The notes under the pieces: model-generated
Told to the model about the DNA's origin: nothing
Database searches by the model: none
Seen by the model: the letters and a program-made list of their open reading frames with translations, nothing else
Position numbers and translations under genes: made by a program
Part shown: positions 8,160 to 17,788 of the stretch, one piece after another
Numbering within the stretch: the first letter of the stretch is position 1
Layout: each line of letters starts with the position of its first letter
Source: Hamadaea flava
GTDB taxonomy: Bacteria; Actinomycetota; Actinomycetes; Mycobacteriales; Micromonosporaceae
Assembly: GCF_024172085.1 (NCBI RefSeq)
Contig: NZ_JAMZDZ010000001.1
Coordinates: forward strand, 5,332,001-5,396,000
Reading direction: 5' to 3'
Length of the DNA: 64,000 bases

Positions 8160-9896
8160 GTGCGCCGCCCCTTACGCAAACCCCTCCCCGAACCTGAACC
8201 CGGCCGTCCCGACAGCCGGTCGCCGGCGCACTACCTGTTCTGGCTCTGGCGCAAGCAGTGGCCGACGATGGCCGTCGGGATGTCGCTCGGCATCATCTGG
8301 ATGGTCGCGATGGCCCTCGGCCCGGCCGCCATCGGCCGCGCCATCGACGCCCCGGACTTCGCCGGCCTACTGCGGTGGGCCGGCGTTTTCGTGCTGCTCA
8401 GCGCCATCACCGCGTGGGCGAACATCATGCGGCACCGGTTCGCGGTCTACAACTGGCTGCGGGCCGCGTACCGGACGATCCAGCTGACCGTCGACTCGGC
8501 CAACCGCCTCGGCGCCACGCTGCCCAAGCGCATCGCCACCGGTGAGGTCGTCAGCATCGGAAACTCCGACGTCAGCCACATCGGCGGCGCGCTCGACATC
8601 ATGCTGCGGGGCTCGGGCGCGGTCGTCGCGATCGTGGTGGTCTCGATCATCCTGCTGACGACGTCGTTCCAGCTGGGGCTGGTCGTGCTGATCGGCGTAC
8701 CGCTGATGATGTCGGCGGTCGCGCTGCTGATCCGGCCGCTGCACACGCGGCAGGCGGCGTACCGGGAGCAGCAGGGCAAGCTGATCAGCCGGGCCGGGGA
8801 CATCGTCGCGGGCCTGCGGGTGCTGCGGGGCGTCGGCGGCGAGTCCGTGTTCGCCGCCGGCTATCGGGACCAGTCGCAGAAACTGCGGACCGAGGGCGTC
8901 CGGGTGGGCAAGGTCGACGCGCTGCTCGAAGCCGCGCAGGTGCTGCTGCCCGGTCTGTTCGTCGCGCTGGTCACCTGGCTCGGGGCCCGGTTCGCGCTCG
9001 CCGGCGACATCCAGGTGGGCCAGCTGTTCAGCTTCTACGGGTACGCCGCGTTCCTGCTGGTGCCGCTGCGGACGATCGTCGAACTGGTCGACAAGGTCAC
9101 CCGGGGGCTCGTGGCCGCCCGGCGCATGGTCTACCTCCTGCAGATGCAGCCGGAGATCGAGGAGCCCAGGGCGCTCGACCGGGCCATGCCGCCGACGAGC
9201 GCCGTCGACCTCCACGATCCGGAATCGGGCGTCACGATCGAGGCCGGCCGGTTCGCCGCGATCGCCAGCGCCAAACCCGAGGACGCCGTCGTCGTCGTGG
9301 ACCGCCTCGGCCGCTACGCCGACAGCTCGGTCACTGCTGACGGCGTACCACTGGAGGACATGGCCAAGCGCGCGATCCGCGAGGTCATCCTCGTGGGTGA
9401 CAACGACGCGCGATTGTTCAGCGGTGAGTTGCGCGCGGAACTGGACCCGAAGGCCGGCGGCCCGCGGGCGGCGACGGACGACGAGATTCGCGCGGCGCTG
9501 ACGGCGGCGAGCGCGACCGACATCGTCGACGCGCTGCCCACGGGCCTGGACAGCTTCGTGGCCGAGCGCGGCCGGGAGTTCTCCGGCGGTCAGCAGCAGC
9601 GTCTGCGGCTGGCCCGCGCGCTGCTCGCCGACCCGCCGATGCTGCTGCTGGTGGAGCCGACCAGCGCGGTCGACGCGCACACCGAGGCGCGCGTCGCCGC
9701 CCGGATCGGGCCCTATCGCGCCGGGCGTGGCCTGCGCTCGACGGTGGTCGCGAGCACCAGCCCGCTGGTCCTCGACCGCGCCGACAAGGTGATCTACCTC
9801 GAGGACGGCAAGGTCGTCGCCGAGGGTACGCATCGTGAGCTGCTGCGGACCGAACCGCGCTATCGGGCCGTCGTGACCCGGGGAGAGGACGCCTGA
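8160..9896 (+). CDS. Heterodimeric ABC exporter, subunit with degenerate ATPase site
   Basis: This 578-residue half-transporter has an N-terminal six-helix exporter domain (about 30-330) and a C-terminal nucleotide-binding domain. The NBD is unusual: the Walker A loop is replaced by ASAKPEDA (369-376) with no GKS/T, the Walker B Asp is Val498 (LLLVEPTS), and the H-loop His is gone (VASTSPL). The signature FSGGQ at 474-478 is intact. The partner downstream has the opposite pattern, so the pair should form one working ATP site. The start is GTG 8160. Its stop overlaps the next ATG (TGATG). The substrate is unknown, probably a hydrophobic compound. Confidence 0.92.
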   Translation: MRRPLRKPLPEPEPGRPDSRSPAHYLFWLWRKQWPTMAVGMSLGIIWMVAMALGPAAIGRAIDAPDFAGLLRWAGVFVLLSAITAWANIMRHRFAVYNWLRAAYRTIQLTVDSANRLGATLPKRIATGEVVSIGNSDVSHIGGALDIMLRGSGAVVAIVVVSIILLTTSFQLGLVVLIGVPLMMSAVALLIRPLHTRQAAYREQQGKLISRAGDIVAGLRVLRGVGGESVFAAGYRDQSQKLRTEGVRVGKVDALLEAAQVLLPGLFVALVTWLGARFALAGDIQVGQLFSFYGYAAFLLVPLRTIVELVDKVTRGLVAARRMVYLLQMQPEIEEPRALDRAMPPTSAVDLHDPESGVTIEAGRFAAIASAKPEDAVVVVDRLGRYADSSVTADGVPLEDMAKRAIREVILVGDNDARLFSGELRAELDPKAGGPRAATDDEIRAALTAASATDIVDALPTGLDSFVAERGREFSGGQQQRLRLARALLADPPMLLLVEPTSAVDAHTEARVAARIGPYRAGRGLRSTVVASTSPLVLDRADKVIYLEDGKVVAEGTHRELLRTEPRYRAVVTRGEDA

Positions 9897-11635
9897 TGAG
9901 CCGGGAGATCCTGCCGATCGCCACAGGGCCGGTCGTCCGGGCCTACGCGCTGCGCCTGTTGCGCGAGCACCGGTCGGCGTTGGGGCTGGTCGTGCTCTTG
10001 CATGCGCTGGCAGCCGTCGCCGGGTTGTTCGCGCCCGCGCTGCTCGGCTCGCTCATCGACACCGTCGCCGATCACGGCACGCGGGGACGGGTCGATCTGC
10101 TGGCCCTGGCCATCGTGCTGGCGGTGCTGGCGAACGCGGTGTTCATCCGGTTCGCCGTCTACGCCGCGGCCCGCTTCGGCGAACGCATGCTCGCCGACAT
10201 CCGCGAGGAGTTCGTCGACGGGGTGCTCGGCGTACCGCTGTCGACTGTGGAGCGTGCCGGCACCGGCGACCTGATGACCCGGGCGTCTCGGGACGTCGGC
10301 TCGCTCAACCACAGCGTGCGCCGGGGCGTGCCGGAACTCTTCGTCGCCGTCGTGACCGCCGTCCTGTCCGCTGGGGCGCTCGTCCTCAACAACTGGAAAC
10401 TCGCGCTGCCGTGCCTGCTCGGCGCGCCGATCCTGATCGTCATCGCGCGCTGGTACCTCGGCCGCGCCACACCCGGCTATCTGCGCGAGAACGCGGCCTA
10501 CGCGGACGTCACCGACTCGCTCGCGGAAACAGTCGAGGGCGCGCGGACCAGCGAGGCGTTCGGCTTCGGGGGGCGGCGGCGGGCCGACATCGACGCCAAG
10601 ATCTCCCAGTCGTACGCCGCTGAGCGGTTCACGCTGCGGTTGCGGACGATCCTGTTCCCGACGATCGACGCGGGCTTCTACATCTCGATCACGGCCACCC
10701 TGGTCCTCGGCGGCGCGTTCTACTTCCAGGGCTGGGTGTCCATCGGCGAACTCGCCGCCGCGGTGGCGTACGTGCAGCTGATGGTCCGGCCGATCGAGCA
10801 CGCGCTCGAATGGCTGGACGAGATCCAGGTCGGCGGGGCGGCCCTGGCCCGTCTCGTCGGCGTCAGCCTCGCCGCCGGTGAGCCGTCCGCCACCGCGACG
10901 CAGCCCGTGGGCTCCGACCTGGTGGCGACCGGCGTCACCTACTCCTATATGGAGGGTCGCCCGGTGCTGCACGGCATCGACCTGACCCTGCGGCCGGGGG
11001 AGCGGTTGGCGATGGTCGGCCCGTCCGGCGCCGGGAAGTCGACGCTGGGCCGCCTGCTGGCCGGCATCCATCCGCCCACCGCCGGCTCGGTCACCGTCGG
11101 CGGAGCGCCGCTGGCCGACCTGCCCCTGCCGGTACGCCGAGGCGAGGTCGCCCTGGTCACCCAGGAGCACCACGTCTTCCTCGGTACGCTCCGCGACAAC
11201 CTGTTGCTGGCGCGTCCGTCGGCGACCGACCCGGAGCTGTGGCGAGCCCTGTCCGCCGTGGACCTCGCCGGCTGGGTCGCCGAGCTGCCGGACGGACTGG
11301 AGACCGAGGTCGGGCAGGGCGCGTTCACGGTGCCCCCGGCCCAGGCTCAGCAGCTGGCGCTGGCCCGGCTGGTGCTGGCCGACCCGCACACCCTCGTCCT
11401 CGACGAGGCGACGTCGCTGATCGATCCGCGAGCGGCCCGGCACCTGGAACGGTCGCTGGCCGCTGTCCTCGACGGCCGGACCGTCGTGGCCATCGCGCAC
11501 CGGCTGTTCTCCGCGCACGACGCCGACCGGGTGGCCGTCGTGGAGGACGGGCGGATCGCCGAACTCGGGTCGCACGACGAACTCGTGGCCGCCGACGGGT
11601 CGTACGCCGCCCTCTGGCGCTCCTGGCAGGCCTAA
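9896..11635 (+). CDS. Heterodimeric ABC exporter, subunit with intact Walker motifs but lost signature
   Basis: This 579-residue half-transporter has an exporter membrane domain (about 20-310) and an NBD with a full Walker A GPSGAGKST at 375-383, Walker B LVLDEATSLID and an H-loop IAHRL. The ABC signature is replaced by VPPAQ at 479-483 instead of LSGGQ. In a heterodimer its Walker motifs would face the intact FSGGQ of the upstream subunit, giving a single catalytic site. It overlaps the upstream gene by one base. A 24-bp perfect hairpin follows the stop. Confidence 0.93.
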   Translation: MSREILPIATGPVVRAYALRLLREHRSALGLVVLLHALAAVAGLFAPALLGSLIDTVADHGTRGRVDLLALAIVLAVLANAVFIRFAVYAAARFGERMLADIREEFVDGVLGVPLSTVERAGTGDLMTRASRDVGSLNHSVRRGVPELFVAVVTAVLSAGALVLNNWKLALPCLLGAPILIVIARWYLGRATPGYLRENAAYADVTDSLAETVEGARTSEAFGFGGRRRADIDAKISQSYAAERFTLRLRTILFPTIDAGFYISITATLVLGGAFYFQGWVSIGELAAAVAYVQLMVRPIEHALEWLDEIQVGGAALARLVGVSLAAGEPSATATQPVGSDLVATGVTYSYMEGRPVLHGIDLTLRPGERLAMVGPSGAGKSTLGRLLAGIHPPTAGSVTVGGAPLADLPLPVRRGEVALVTQEHHVFLGTLRDNLLLARPSATDPELWRALSAVDLAGWVAELPDGLETEVGQGAFTVPPAQAQQLALARLVLADPHTLVLDEATSLIDPRAARHLERSLAAVLDGRTVVAIAHRLFSAHDADRVAVVEDGRIAELGSHDELVAADGSYAALWRSWQA

Positions 11636-11657
11636 CGCTCGCGCTCGTTTCGCGCTG

Positions 11658-11710
11658 GATCAGGGATCTGGGTCGAATCTTTCCTCAAGATTCGACCCAG
11701 ATCCCTGATC
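11658..11710. terminator. Perfect 24-bp stem-loop after the ABC exporter operon
   Basis: The arms 11658-11681 and 11687-11710 are perfect reverse complements with a 5-base loop. There is no clear T-run. It separates the exporter operon from the ArsR gene and may act as a terminator or be a dispersed repeat; its left arm begins GATCAGGGAT, also found at 5568. Confidence 0.6.
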
Positions 11711-11728
11711 TGTCTGCGTGCCGACTGA

Positions 11729-11774
11729 TTGCAAAGAAGTGCTTGCAAAGAGTTCTTTGCAGAGTTATCTTTGC
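11729..11774 (+). promoter_or_regulatory. Promoter and four-half-site operator of the arsR-MFS operon
   Basis: Two direct copies of TTGCAAAGA (11729-11737, 11743-11751) face two inverted copies TCTTTGC (11754-11760, 11768-11774). The second TTGCAA can serve as a -35 box and TATCTT at 11766-11771 as the -10 with a 17-base spacer, placing the start of transcription at about the ATG. Repressor binding to these sites would block the promoter, so autoregulation by the ArsR protein is the natural inference. Confidence 0.65.
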
Positions 11775-11777
11775 GGT

Positions 11778-12401
11778 ATGACCGAGGAGAGCCGGATCCA
11801 CCTGAGCGCTCAGACCCTCAAGGGCATCGCGCACCCGATCCGCGTACGCCTGCTGGGGCTGCTCCGCAGCGAGGGGCCGTCGACCGCTACGAAGCTGGCC
11901 GAGCGCATCGGGCAGTCGAGCGGCGTGACCAGCTACCACCTGCGACAGCTCGCGCAGTACGGCTTCGTCGAGGAGGCCGCCGACCTCGGCACCGGCCGGG
12001 AGCGGTGGTGGCAAGCCAGCCACCGGTCCACCACCCTCGACGCCCCCGCCGCGCGGGAGGCCCCGGTGGAGACCGAGATCTACATGCGGGCGGTCGCGAC
12101 CACCAGCGCGGAGCGGGTCGATCGCTGGCTCGGCGAGGCGACCTCCATCCCGTCCGACTGGGACGACTCGATGGGTCTCAACGACTACGCGCTGCTGCTG
12201 ACCCCCCAGGAGGCGGCGGAACTCCTCGCCAAGTTGAACGAGATCGTCCAGACCTACCGGGCCTACTACGAGCGGCCCGTTCCCGAGGGTGCCGAGCGCG
12301 TCGAAGTCCAGGTCAACGTCATGCCCTTCCTGAGTCGCACCTCAAACTCCAGCCCGGCCGCGCCTGCTGAGAAGACGGCCACCCCCACTGAGGAGAACTG
12401 A
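11778..12401 (+). CDS. ArsR-family transcriptional regulator
   Basis: This 207-residue protein has an N-terminal winged helix (about 8-75): HPIRVRLLGLLRSEG, then TKLAERIGQSSGVTSYHLRQLAQYGFVEE, the recognition helix, and GRERWWQA at the wing. There are no metal-binding cysteines, so it is probably not a metal sensor. The C-terminal half is a predicted helical domain seen in many actinobacterial ArsR proteins next to MFS pumps. The start is ATG 11778 with an operator-promoter directly upstream. The MFS gene begins 2 bases after the stop, which suggests drug- or metabolite-induced efflux. Confidence 0.88.
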   Translation: MTEESRIHLSAQTLKGIAHPIRVRLLGLLRSEGPSTATKLAERIGQSSGVTSYHLRQLAQYGFVEEAADLGTGRERWWQASHRSTTLDAPAAREAPVETEIYMRAVATTSAERVDRWLGEATSIPSDWDDSMGLNDYALLLTPQEAAELLAKLNEIVQTYRAYYERPVPEGAERVEVQVNVMPFLSRTSNSSPAAPAEKTATPTEEN

Positions 12402-12403
12402 CG

Positions 12404-13651
12404 ATGAACCGTCGCGCACCCCTCGCCGGCCTGCTGCTCGCCAGCACCCTGTCGTTGCTCGGCAGCCGGATGTCCATGATCGCGCTGCCCTGGCTGGTGC
12501 TCGTCACCACCGGCAGCGCCGCCAAGACCGGCCTCGTCGGCGCGGCCGAACTGGTTCCCTACGTGCTGGCCTGCGCACTCGGCGGGCCGGTCATCGACAA
12601 GGTCGGCGGCCGCCGGATCTCCATCGTCGCCGACCTGCTCAGCGCCGTGGTGATCGGGGCGATCCCGCTGCTGCACCAGTCCGGCGGGCTCGGTCTGCCC
12701 CACCTGACGCTGCTCGTCGCGGTGGCCGGGCTGCTTCGCGGCTTCGGTGACACAGCCAAGCGGGGCGCGATGTTTCCGCAGGTCGTGGCGAAGTCCGGGG
12801 TCGAGATGACCCGGGCGGCCACGCTCGTCGACGGCACCAGCCGGGCCGCCGGGCTGATCGGTGGGATCCTCGCCGGGCCGCTGATCGTCTGGCTCGGCGA
12901 CGCCGCCGACGTGCTGCTGCTCGACGCGGCCTCGTTCGGGCTGTGCGCGATCCTCGTCGGGCTGCTGGTACGCGTACCGGGGAAGGCAGACCGCGTGACC
13001 GAGCCCTATGGGGTGGCGTTGCGGGGTGGGCTGGCGTACCTGCGGGGAGACCGTCTCGTGCTGGGGCTGATCCTGATGCTGTTCGTGACGAACATGCTGG
13101 ACCAGGGATTCAGCGCGGTGCTGGTGCCGCTGTGGGCACGGGACATCTTCGGTACGCCCATCGGCATCGGCCTGGTCGGCGGTTCATTCGGGCTGGGCGC
13201 GGTCCTCGGCAACATCGCGTTCGGCTTCCTGGCCCCGAAACTGCCCCGCTGGGCGCTGTTCGCCGGGGGTTTCCTCTTCGCCGGCGCGCCTCGCTTCTTC
13301 TTCCTGGCCTTCGGCGCGCCGGGCTGGTCGATCGTGGTCCTCGGCCTGCTCGACGGGCTCGCCATCGCCGCGGTCAACCCCATCCTCTCGGCCGTGATGT
13401 ACGAGCGGGTGCCCGAACACCTGCAGGCTCGCGTACAGGGGCTGGGGTCGGCGGTCGGGTTCGCCGGGATGCCGCTCGGCGCCCTGCTGGCCGGCTGGCT
13501 CGGCGAGTACAGCGCCCAGCTCGCCCTGGTGATCTGCGGGACGGCGTACCTGGTCGCGACGCTCGCCCCGTTCATCGGGAAGTTCTGGCGGGAGATGGAT
13601 CGGCGGCCCGCCCCGGCTGCCGCTTCCTCACCGGAACTCGTCACCGCATAG
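12404..13651 (+). CDS. MFS efflux transporter
   Basis: This 415-residue protein has about 12 predicted membrane helices and the major-facilitator loop-2 motif in modified form (GGPVIDKVGGRRISI at about 60-75). Helix 5 has RAAGLIGGILAGPLI. It resembles drug or macrolide efflux pumps of the actinobacterial type. It is co-transcribed with the ArsR gene (2-base gap). The substrate cannot be told from sequence. A perfect 18-bp hairpin follows. Confidence 0.85.
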   Translation: MNRRAPLAGLLLASTLSLLGSRMSMIALPWLVLVTTGSAAKTGLVGAAELVPYVLACALGGPVIDKVGGRRISIVADLLSAVVIGAIPLLHQSGGLGLPHLTLLVAVAGLLRGFGDTAKRGAMFPQVVAKSGVEMTRAATLVDGTSRAAGLIGGILAGPLIVWLGDAADVLLLDAASFGLCAILVGLLVRVPGKADRVTEPYGVALRGGLAYLRGDRLVLGLILMLFVTNMLDQGFSAVLVPLWARDIFGTPIGIGLVGGSFGLGAVLGNIAFGFLAPKLPRWALFAGGFLFAGAPRFFFLAFGAPGWSIVVLGLLDGLAIAAVNPILSAVMYERVPEHLQARVQGLGSAVGFAGMPLGALLAGWLGEYSAQLALVICGTAYLVATLAPFIGKFWREMDRRPAPAAASSPELVTA

Positions 13652-13661
13652 CGGGCTTGTC

Positions 13662-13709
13662 GATCTAGGCGAGAAATGGTTGCCCAGGCCGCCATTTCTC
13701 GCCTAGATC
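13662..13709. terminator. 18-bp perfect stem-loop between convergent genes
   Basis: The arms 13662-13679 and 13692-13709 are perfect reverse complements with a 12-base loop, ending in GATC on both sides. It sits between the MFS gene and the convergent YbaK gene and can serve both as terminator. Confidence 0.65.
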
Positions 13710-13731
13710 ATTTCTGGCCCCGGTGGATGGG

Positions 13732-14211
13732 CTAGGCGGAGGCGATGGGTGCGACCGTCGCGCCGGTGAGGCGTACGAGGTCGTCGGGCGAGAGCTGCAC
13801 CTGCAGGCCCCGCTTGCCGGCGCTGACGTACACGGTGGACCCGGCCAGGGCGGTCGCGTCGATCACGGTCGGCAGCCGCTTGCGCTGGCCGAGCGGGCTG
13901 ATGCCACCCCGGACATATCCGGTCGCACGCTCAGCGACCGCACGGTCGGCCAGCGCGGCCCGCTTGCCGCCGGCGGCCGAGGCGAGCGCCTTGAGGTCCA
14001 GTTCGCCGGTGACCGGGACGACGGCCACCGTCAGCCCGCCGTCGACCTCGGTGACCAGCGTCTTGAAGACACGAGCCGGGTCCGCTCCGATCGCGTCGGC
14101 GACGAGCGCGCCATAGTTCGGCGCGTCGGGGGACACGTCGTACGGGTGCAACGTGTGCGCGATCTTCTGCTTGGCCAGCAGTGCGGTCGCCGGGGTCCCT
14201 TGGCTTGCCAC
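13732..14211 (-). CDS. ybaK: Cys-tRNA(Pro)/Ala-tRNA(Pro) deacylase, YbaK/EbsC family
   Basis: This 159-residue protein hydrolyses misacylated tRNA(Pro). The family pattern is clear: TPATALLAKQKIAHTLHPY at the start, the conserved Lys in ARVFKTLV, and GYVRGGISPLGQRKRLPTVID. The ATG at 14211 gives the usual length. It is followed across 63 bases by a methyltransferase gene on the same strand, which reads into it, so both may share a transcript. Confidence 0.93.
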   Translation of the reverse strand: MASQGTPATALLAKQKIAHTLHPYDVSPDAPNYGALVADAIGADPARVFKTLVTEVDGGLTVAVVPVTGELDLKALASAAGGKRAALADRAVAERATGYVRGGISPLGQRKRLPTVIDATALAGSTVYVSAGKRGLQVQLSPDDLVRLTGATVAPIASA

Positions 14212-14274
14212 CCCGCGAGTCTAAAGAAACGCCGCGAGTCTGAGGAAACCCCGCGACCGCCGAAAGGCGCGACG

Positions 14275-15465
14275 TCAGGCAACAGCGTGGGCGATCACCG
14301 CGACCGGCCGCCCGGCGACCTTGGTCAGCAGCAGGCTCGCCTCGGCGTCGCCGGACAGCCGCAGGTCGCGCCGTAGTTGTTCGACGTCGAGGGCGGATCC
14401 GCGTTTCAGGATCTCCAGCCGCCCGACGCCCCGGTCGCGTAGCGCCGCGCGCAGTCGCTTGAGCGAGAACGGCAGCACCTCGTCGACGGCGAAGCAGCGC
14501 CCGAACGGCGTCGGAAGACAGGCAGACGTCCACACGTACGCGATGTCGGGGTCGCCGAGGTTTCCGTCTACGGTCCGGGCGAACTCCGCCACGAGGTGGG
14601 AGCGCACGACCGCGCCGTCCGGGTCGTAGAGGTACGCGCCGACCGGGCCGACCGGTCCCGACAACGTGCCCGAGCCGGTCAGCTCGTGCACCGACCGATG
14701 CTTCAGGACCGACGCCCGTCGTGGTACGCGAGCCAGCGGTCCGAACCAGGCGGCGGCTTCCACGACGTCGCCGTCGACGCTGGTCAGCTCCAGTTCGCAG
14801 TCGTCGGGCAGCAGTTCGGCAGGAAAGCCGGGTGCCAGCTTCAGCACGGTGTGGGGGACTTGCGAGGGCAGCTGCGCGACCCAGTCCCAGGGCGGCGAGT
14901 AGTCCTCCGGACGGAAGACCCGGCGAGTTCGGCGTACGCCTGTGCCGGATTGCCGGCGAGCCGGGTCGCAGAAGGCCGCCCCGACGTCGTGCAGCGGCAC
15001 ATCGCGTACGTCGGCGCAGGTCACGACGGCGTCCAAGCCGAGCGCCGCCAGGTTGTGGGCGGCCAGGTCGGCGGTGACCGGGTCGGCGTCGACGGCGTGC
15101 ACCGCGATTCCGGCTCGGGCCATCGCGATGGCGTCCGAGCCGATTCCGCAGCCGAGATCGGTCACCCGGCGTACGCCCGCCTGAGCGAGCCGCGCGGCGC
15201 GCCGGGTCGCGACGATCGGCCGGGTCGCCTGCTCCAGACCTGCTTGGGTGAAGAGCATGCGACTGGCGTCCGCGCCGAACTTGGCCACTGCTCGGGCCCG
15301 GAGGACGGCCTGGGTGAGCGCCGCGCCGGCGACCTCGGCGGCGTACCCATGGGAACGCAACGTGCTGATGGCGGCGAGCCGATCCGTGTCGATCAGCTTC
15401 TCCGCGTCGGCCAGGGCGGCGATCCCTTCGCGGGAGCGCAGCGCGGCGAGCTGTTCGGAGTCCAC
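14275..15465 (-). CDS. Class I SAM-dependent methyltransferase, THUMP-like
   Basis: This 396-residue protein has an N-terminal helical region, then a SAM-binding core: VTDLGCGIGSDAIAMARAG (motif I), VHAVDADP, and AAFCDPARRQSGTGVRR, where DPARR replaces the usual DPPY. Actinobacterial proteins with this pattern are called THUMP-like or RsmD-like methyltransferases, and an RNA substrate is likely. The start is GTG 15465. One of the two CIRCE operators (15479-15505) lies only 14 bases upstream of this start, so heat-shock control of this gene is possible. Confidence 0.8.
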   Translation of the reverse strand: MDSEQLAALRSREGIAALADAEKLIDTDRLAAISTLRSHGYAAEVAGAALTQAVLRARAVAKFGADASRMLFTQAGLEQATRPIVATRRAARLAQAGVRRVTDLGCGIGSDAIAMARAGIAVHAVDADPVTADLAAHNLAALGLDAVVTCADVRDVPLHDVGAAFCDPARRQSGTGVRRTRRVFRPEDYSPPWDWVAQLPSQVPHTVLKLAPGFPAELLPDDCELELTSVDGDVVEAAAWFGPLARVPRRASVLKHRSVHELTGSGTLSGPVGPVGAYLYDPDGAVVRSHLVAEFARTVDGNLGDPDIAYVWTSACLPTPFGRCFAVDEVLPFSLKRLRAALRDRGVGRLEILKRGSALDVEQLRRDLRLSGDAEASLLLTKVAGRPVAVIAHAVA

Positions 15466-15478
15466 TCGGGGGATCGTA

Positions 15479-15505
15479 CTGGCACTCTCCTTGACTGAGT
15501 GCTAG
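15479..15505. promoter_or_regulatory. CIRCE operator 1 (HrcA site)
   Basis: CTGGCACTC - 9 bases - GAGTGCTAG, close to the CIRCE consensus TTAGCACTC-N9-GAGTGCTAA. It lies between the divergent methyltransferase and groES genes, about 160 bases before groES. Confidence 0.85.
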
Positions 15506-15524
15506 CCACGTCATAACCTTCGGT

Positions 15525-15551
15525 TTAGCACTCTCCTCCTGAGGGTGCTAA
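15525..15551. promoter_or_regulatory. CIRCE operator 2 (HrcA site)
   Basis: TTAGCACTC - 9 bases - GGGTGCTAA differs from the consensus at one base. Two CIRCE copies before groESL are known from other actinobacteria; HrcA would repress the operon until heat shock. Confidence 0.92.
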
Positions 15552-15667
15552 GAATGACAAGTGCCACCAGGGCACCAGCCAGCCACGGCGGCCCGGCACC
15601 CGCGACGACGGTGCCGCTGCGGAGGGTGGAGAGACAGCGATTACTGATACCCCAGGAGGGTATGCTC

Positions 15668-15976
15668 GTGACTACCGCGACGAAGGTTGCGATCAGGCCG
15701 CTCGAGGACCGCATCCTGGTCCAGGCGAACGAGGCTGAGACGACCACCGCGTCGGGGCTCGTTATCCCCGACACCGCCAAGGAGAAGCCGCAGGAGGGCA
15801 CCGTCCTCGCCGTCGGCCCCGGCCGCTTCGACGACAAGGGCGCTCGGATCCCGGTCGACGTGCAGGTCGGCGACACCGTCGTCTACTCGAAGTACGGCGG
15901 CACCGAGATCAAGTACGCCGGCGAGGAGTACCTGGTGCTCTCCGCCCGCGACGTCCTCGCGGTCATCGAGAAGTGA
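15668..15976 (+). CDS. groES: Co-chaperonin GroES
   Basis: This 102-residue protein forms the heptameric lid of GroEL. The sequence has [14 protein letters not shown], the mobile loop [21 protein letters not shown], and the conserved [19 protein letters not shown] near the end. Two in-frame starts are close together; AGGAGG at 15654-15659 is 8 bases from GTG 15668 but only 2 from ATG 15662, so GTG is chosen, giving the usual N-terminus. It is controlled by two CIRCE sites and is followed by groEL after 66 bases. Confidence 0.96.
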   Translation: MTTATKVAIRPLEDRILVQANEAETTTASGLVIPDTAKEKPQEGTVLAVGPGRFDDKGARIPVDVQVGDTVVYSKYGGTEIKYAGEEYLVLSARDVLAVIEK

Positions 15977-16006
15977 CCCGGCCGATGGCCCGGCGACCCT
16001 GCCTAA

Positions 16007-17683
<1,677 letters not shown>

Positions 17684-17693
17684 TCGGTTCGGT

Positions 17694-17729
17694 CCGAAGG
17701 GCGTCGCGGGATTCCGCGGCGCCCTTCGG
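17694..17729 (+). terminator. Terminator of the groES-groEL1 operon
   Basis: A 16-bp stem (17694-17709 with 17714-17729, one T-G pair) and a 4-base loop lie 11 bases after the groEL1 stop. There is no long T-run, as is usual in high-GC actinobacteria. Confidence 0.8.
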
Positions 17730-17788
17730 CGTACCGGTTAAGGCATTTGTAAGAGACGGGGATCGGGGGTCGGAGTGAGAATGGGGGC

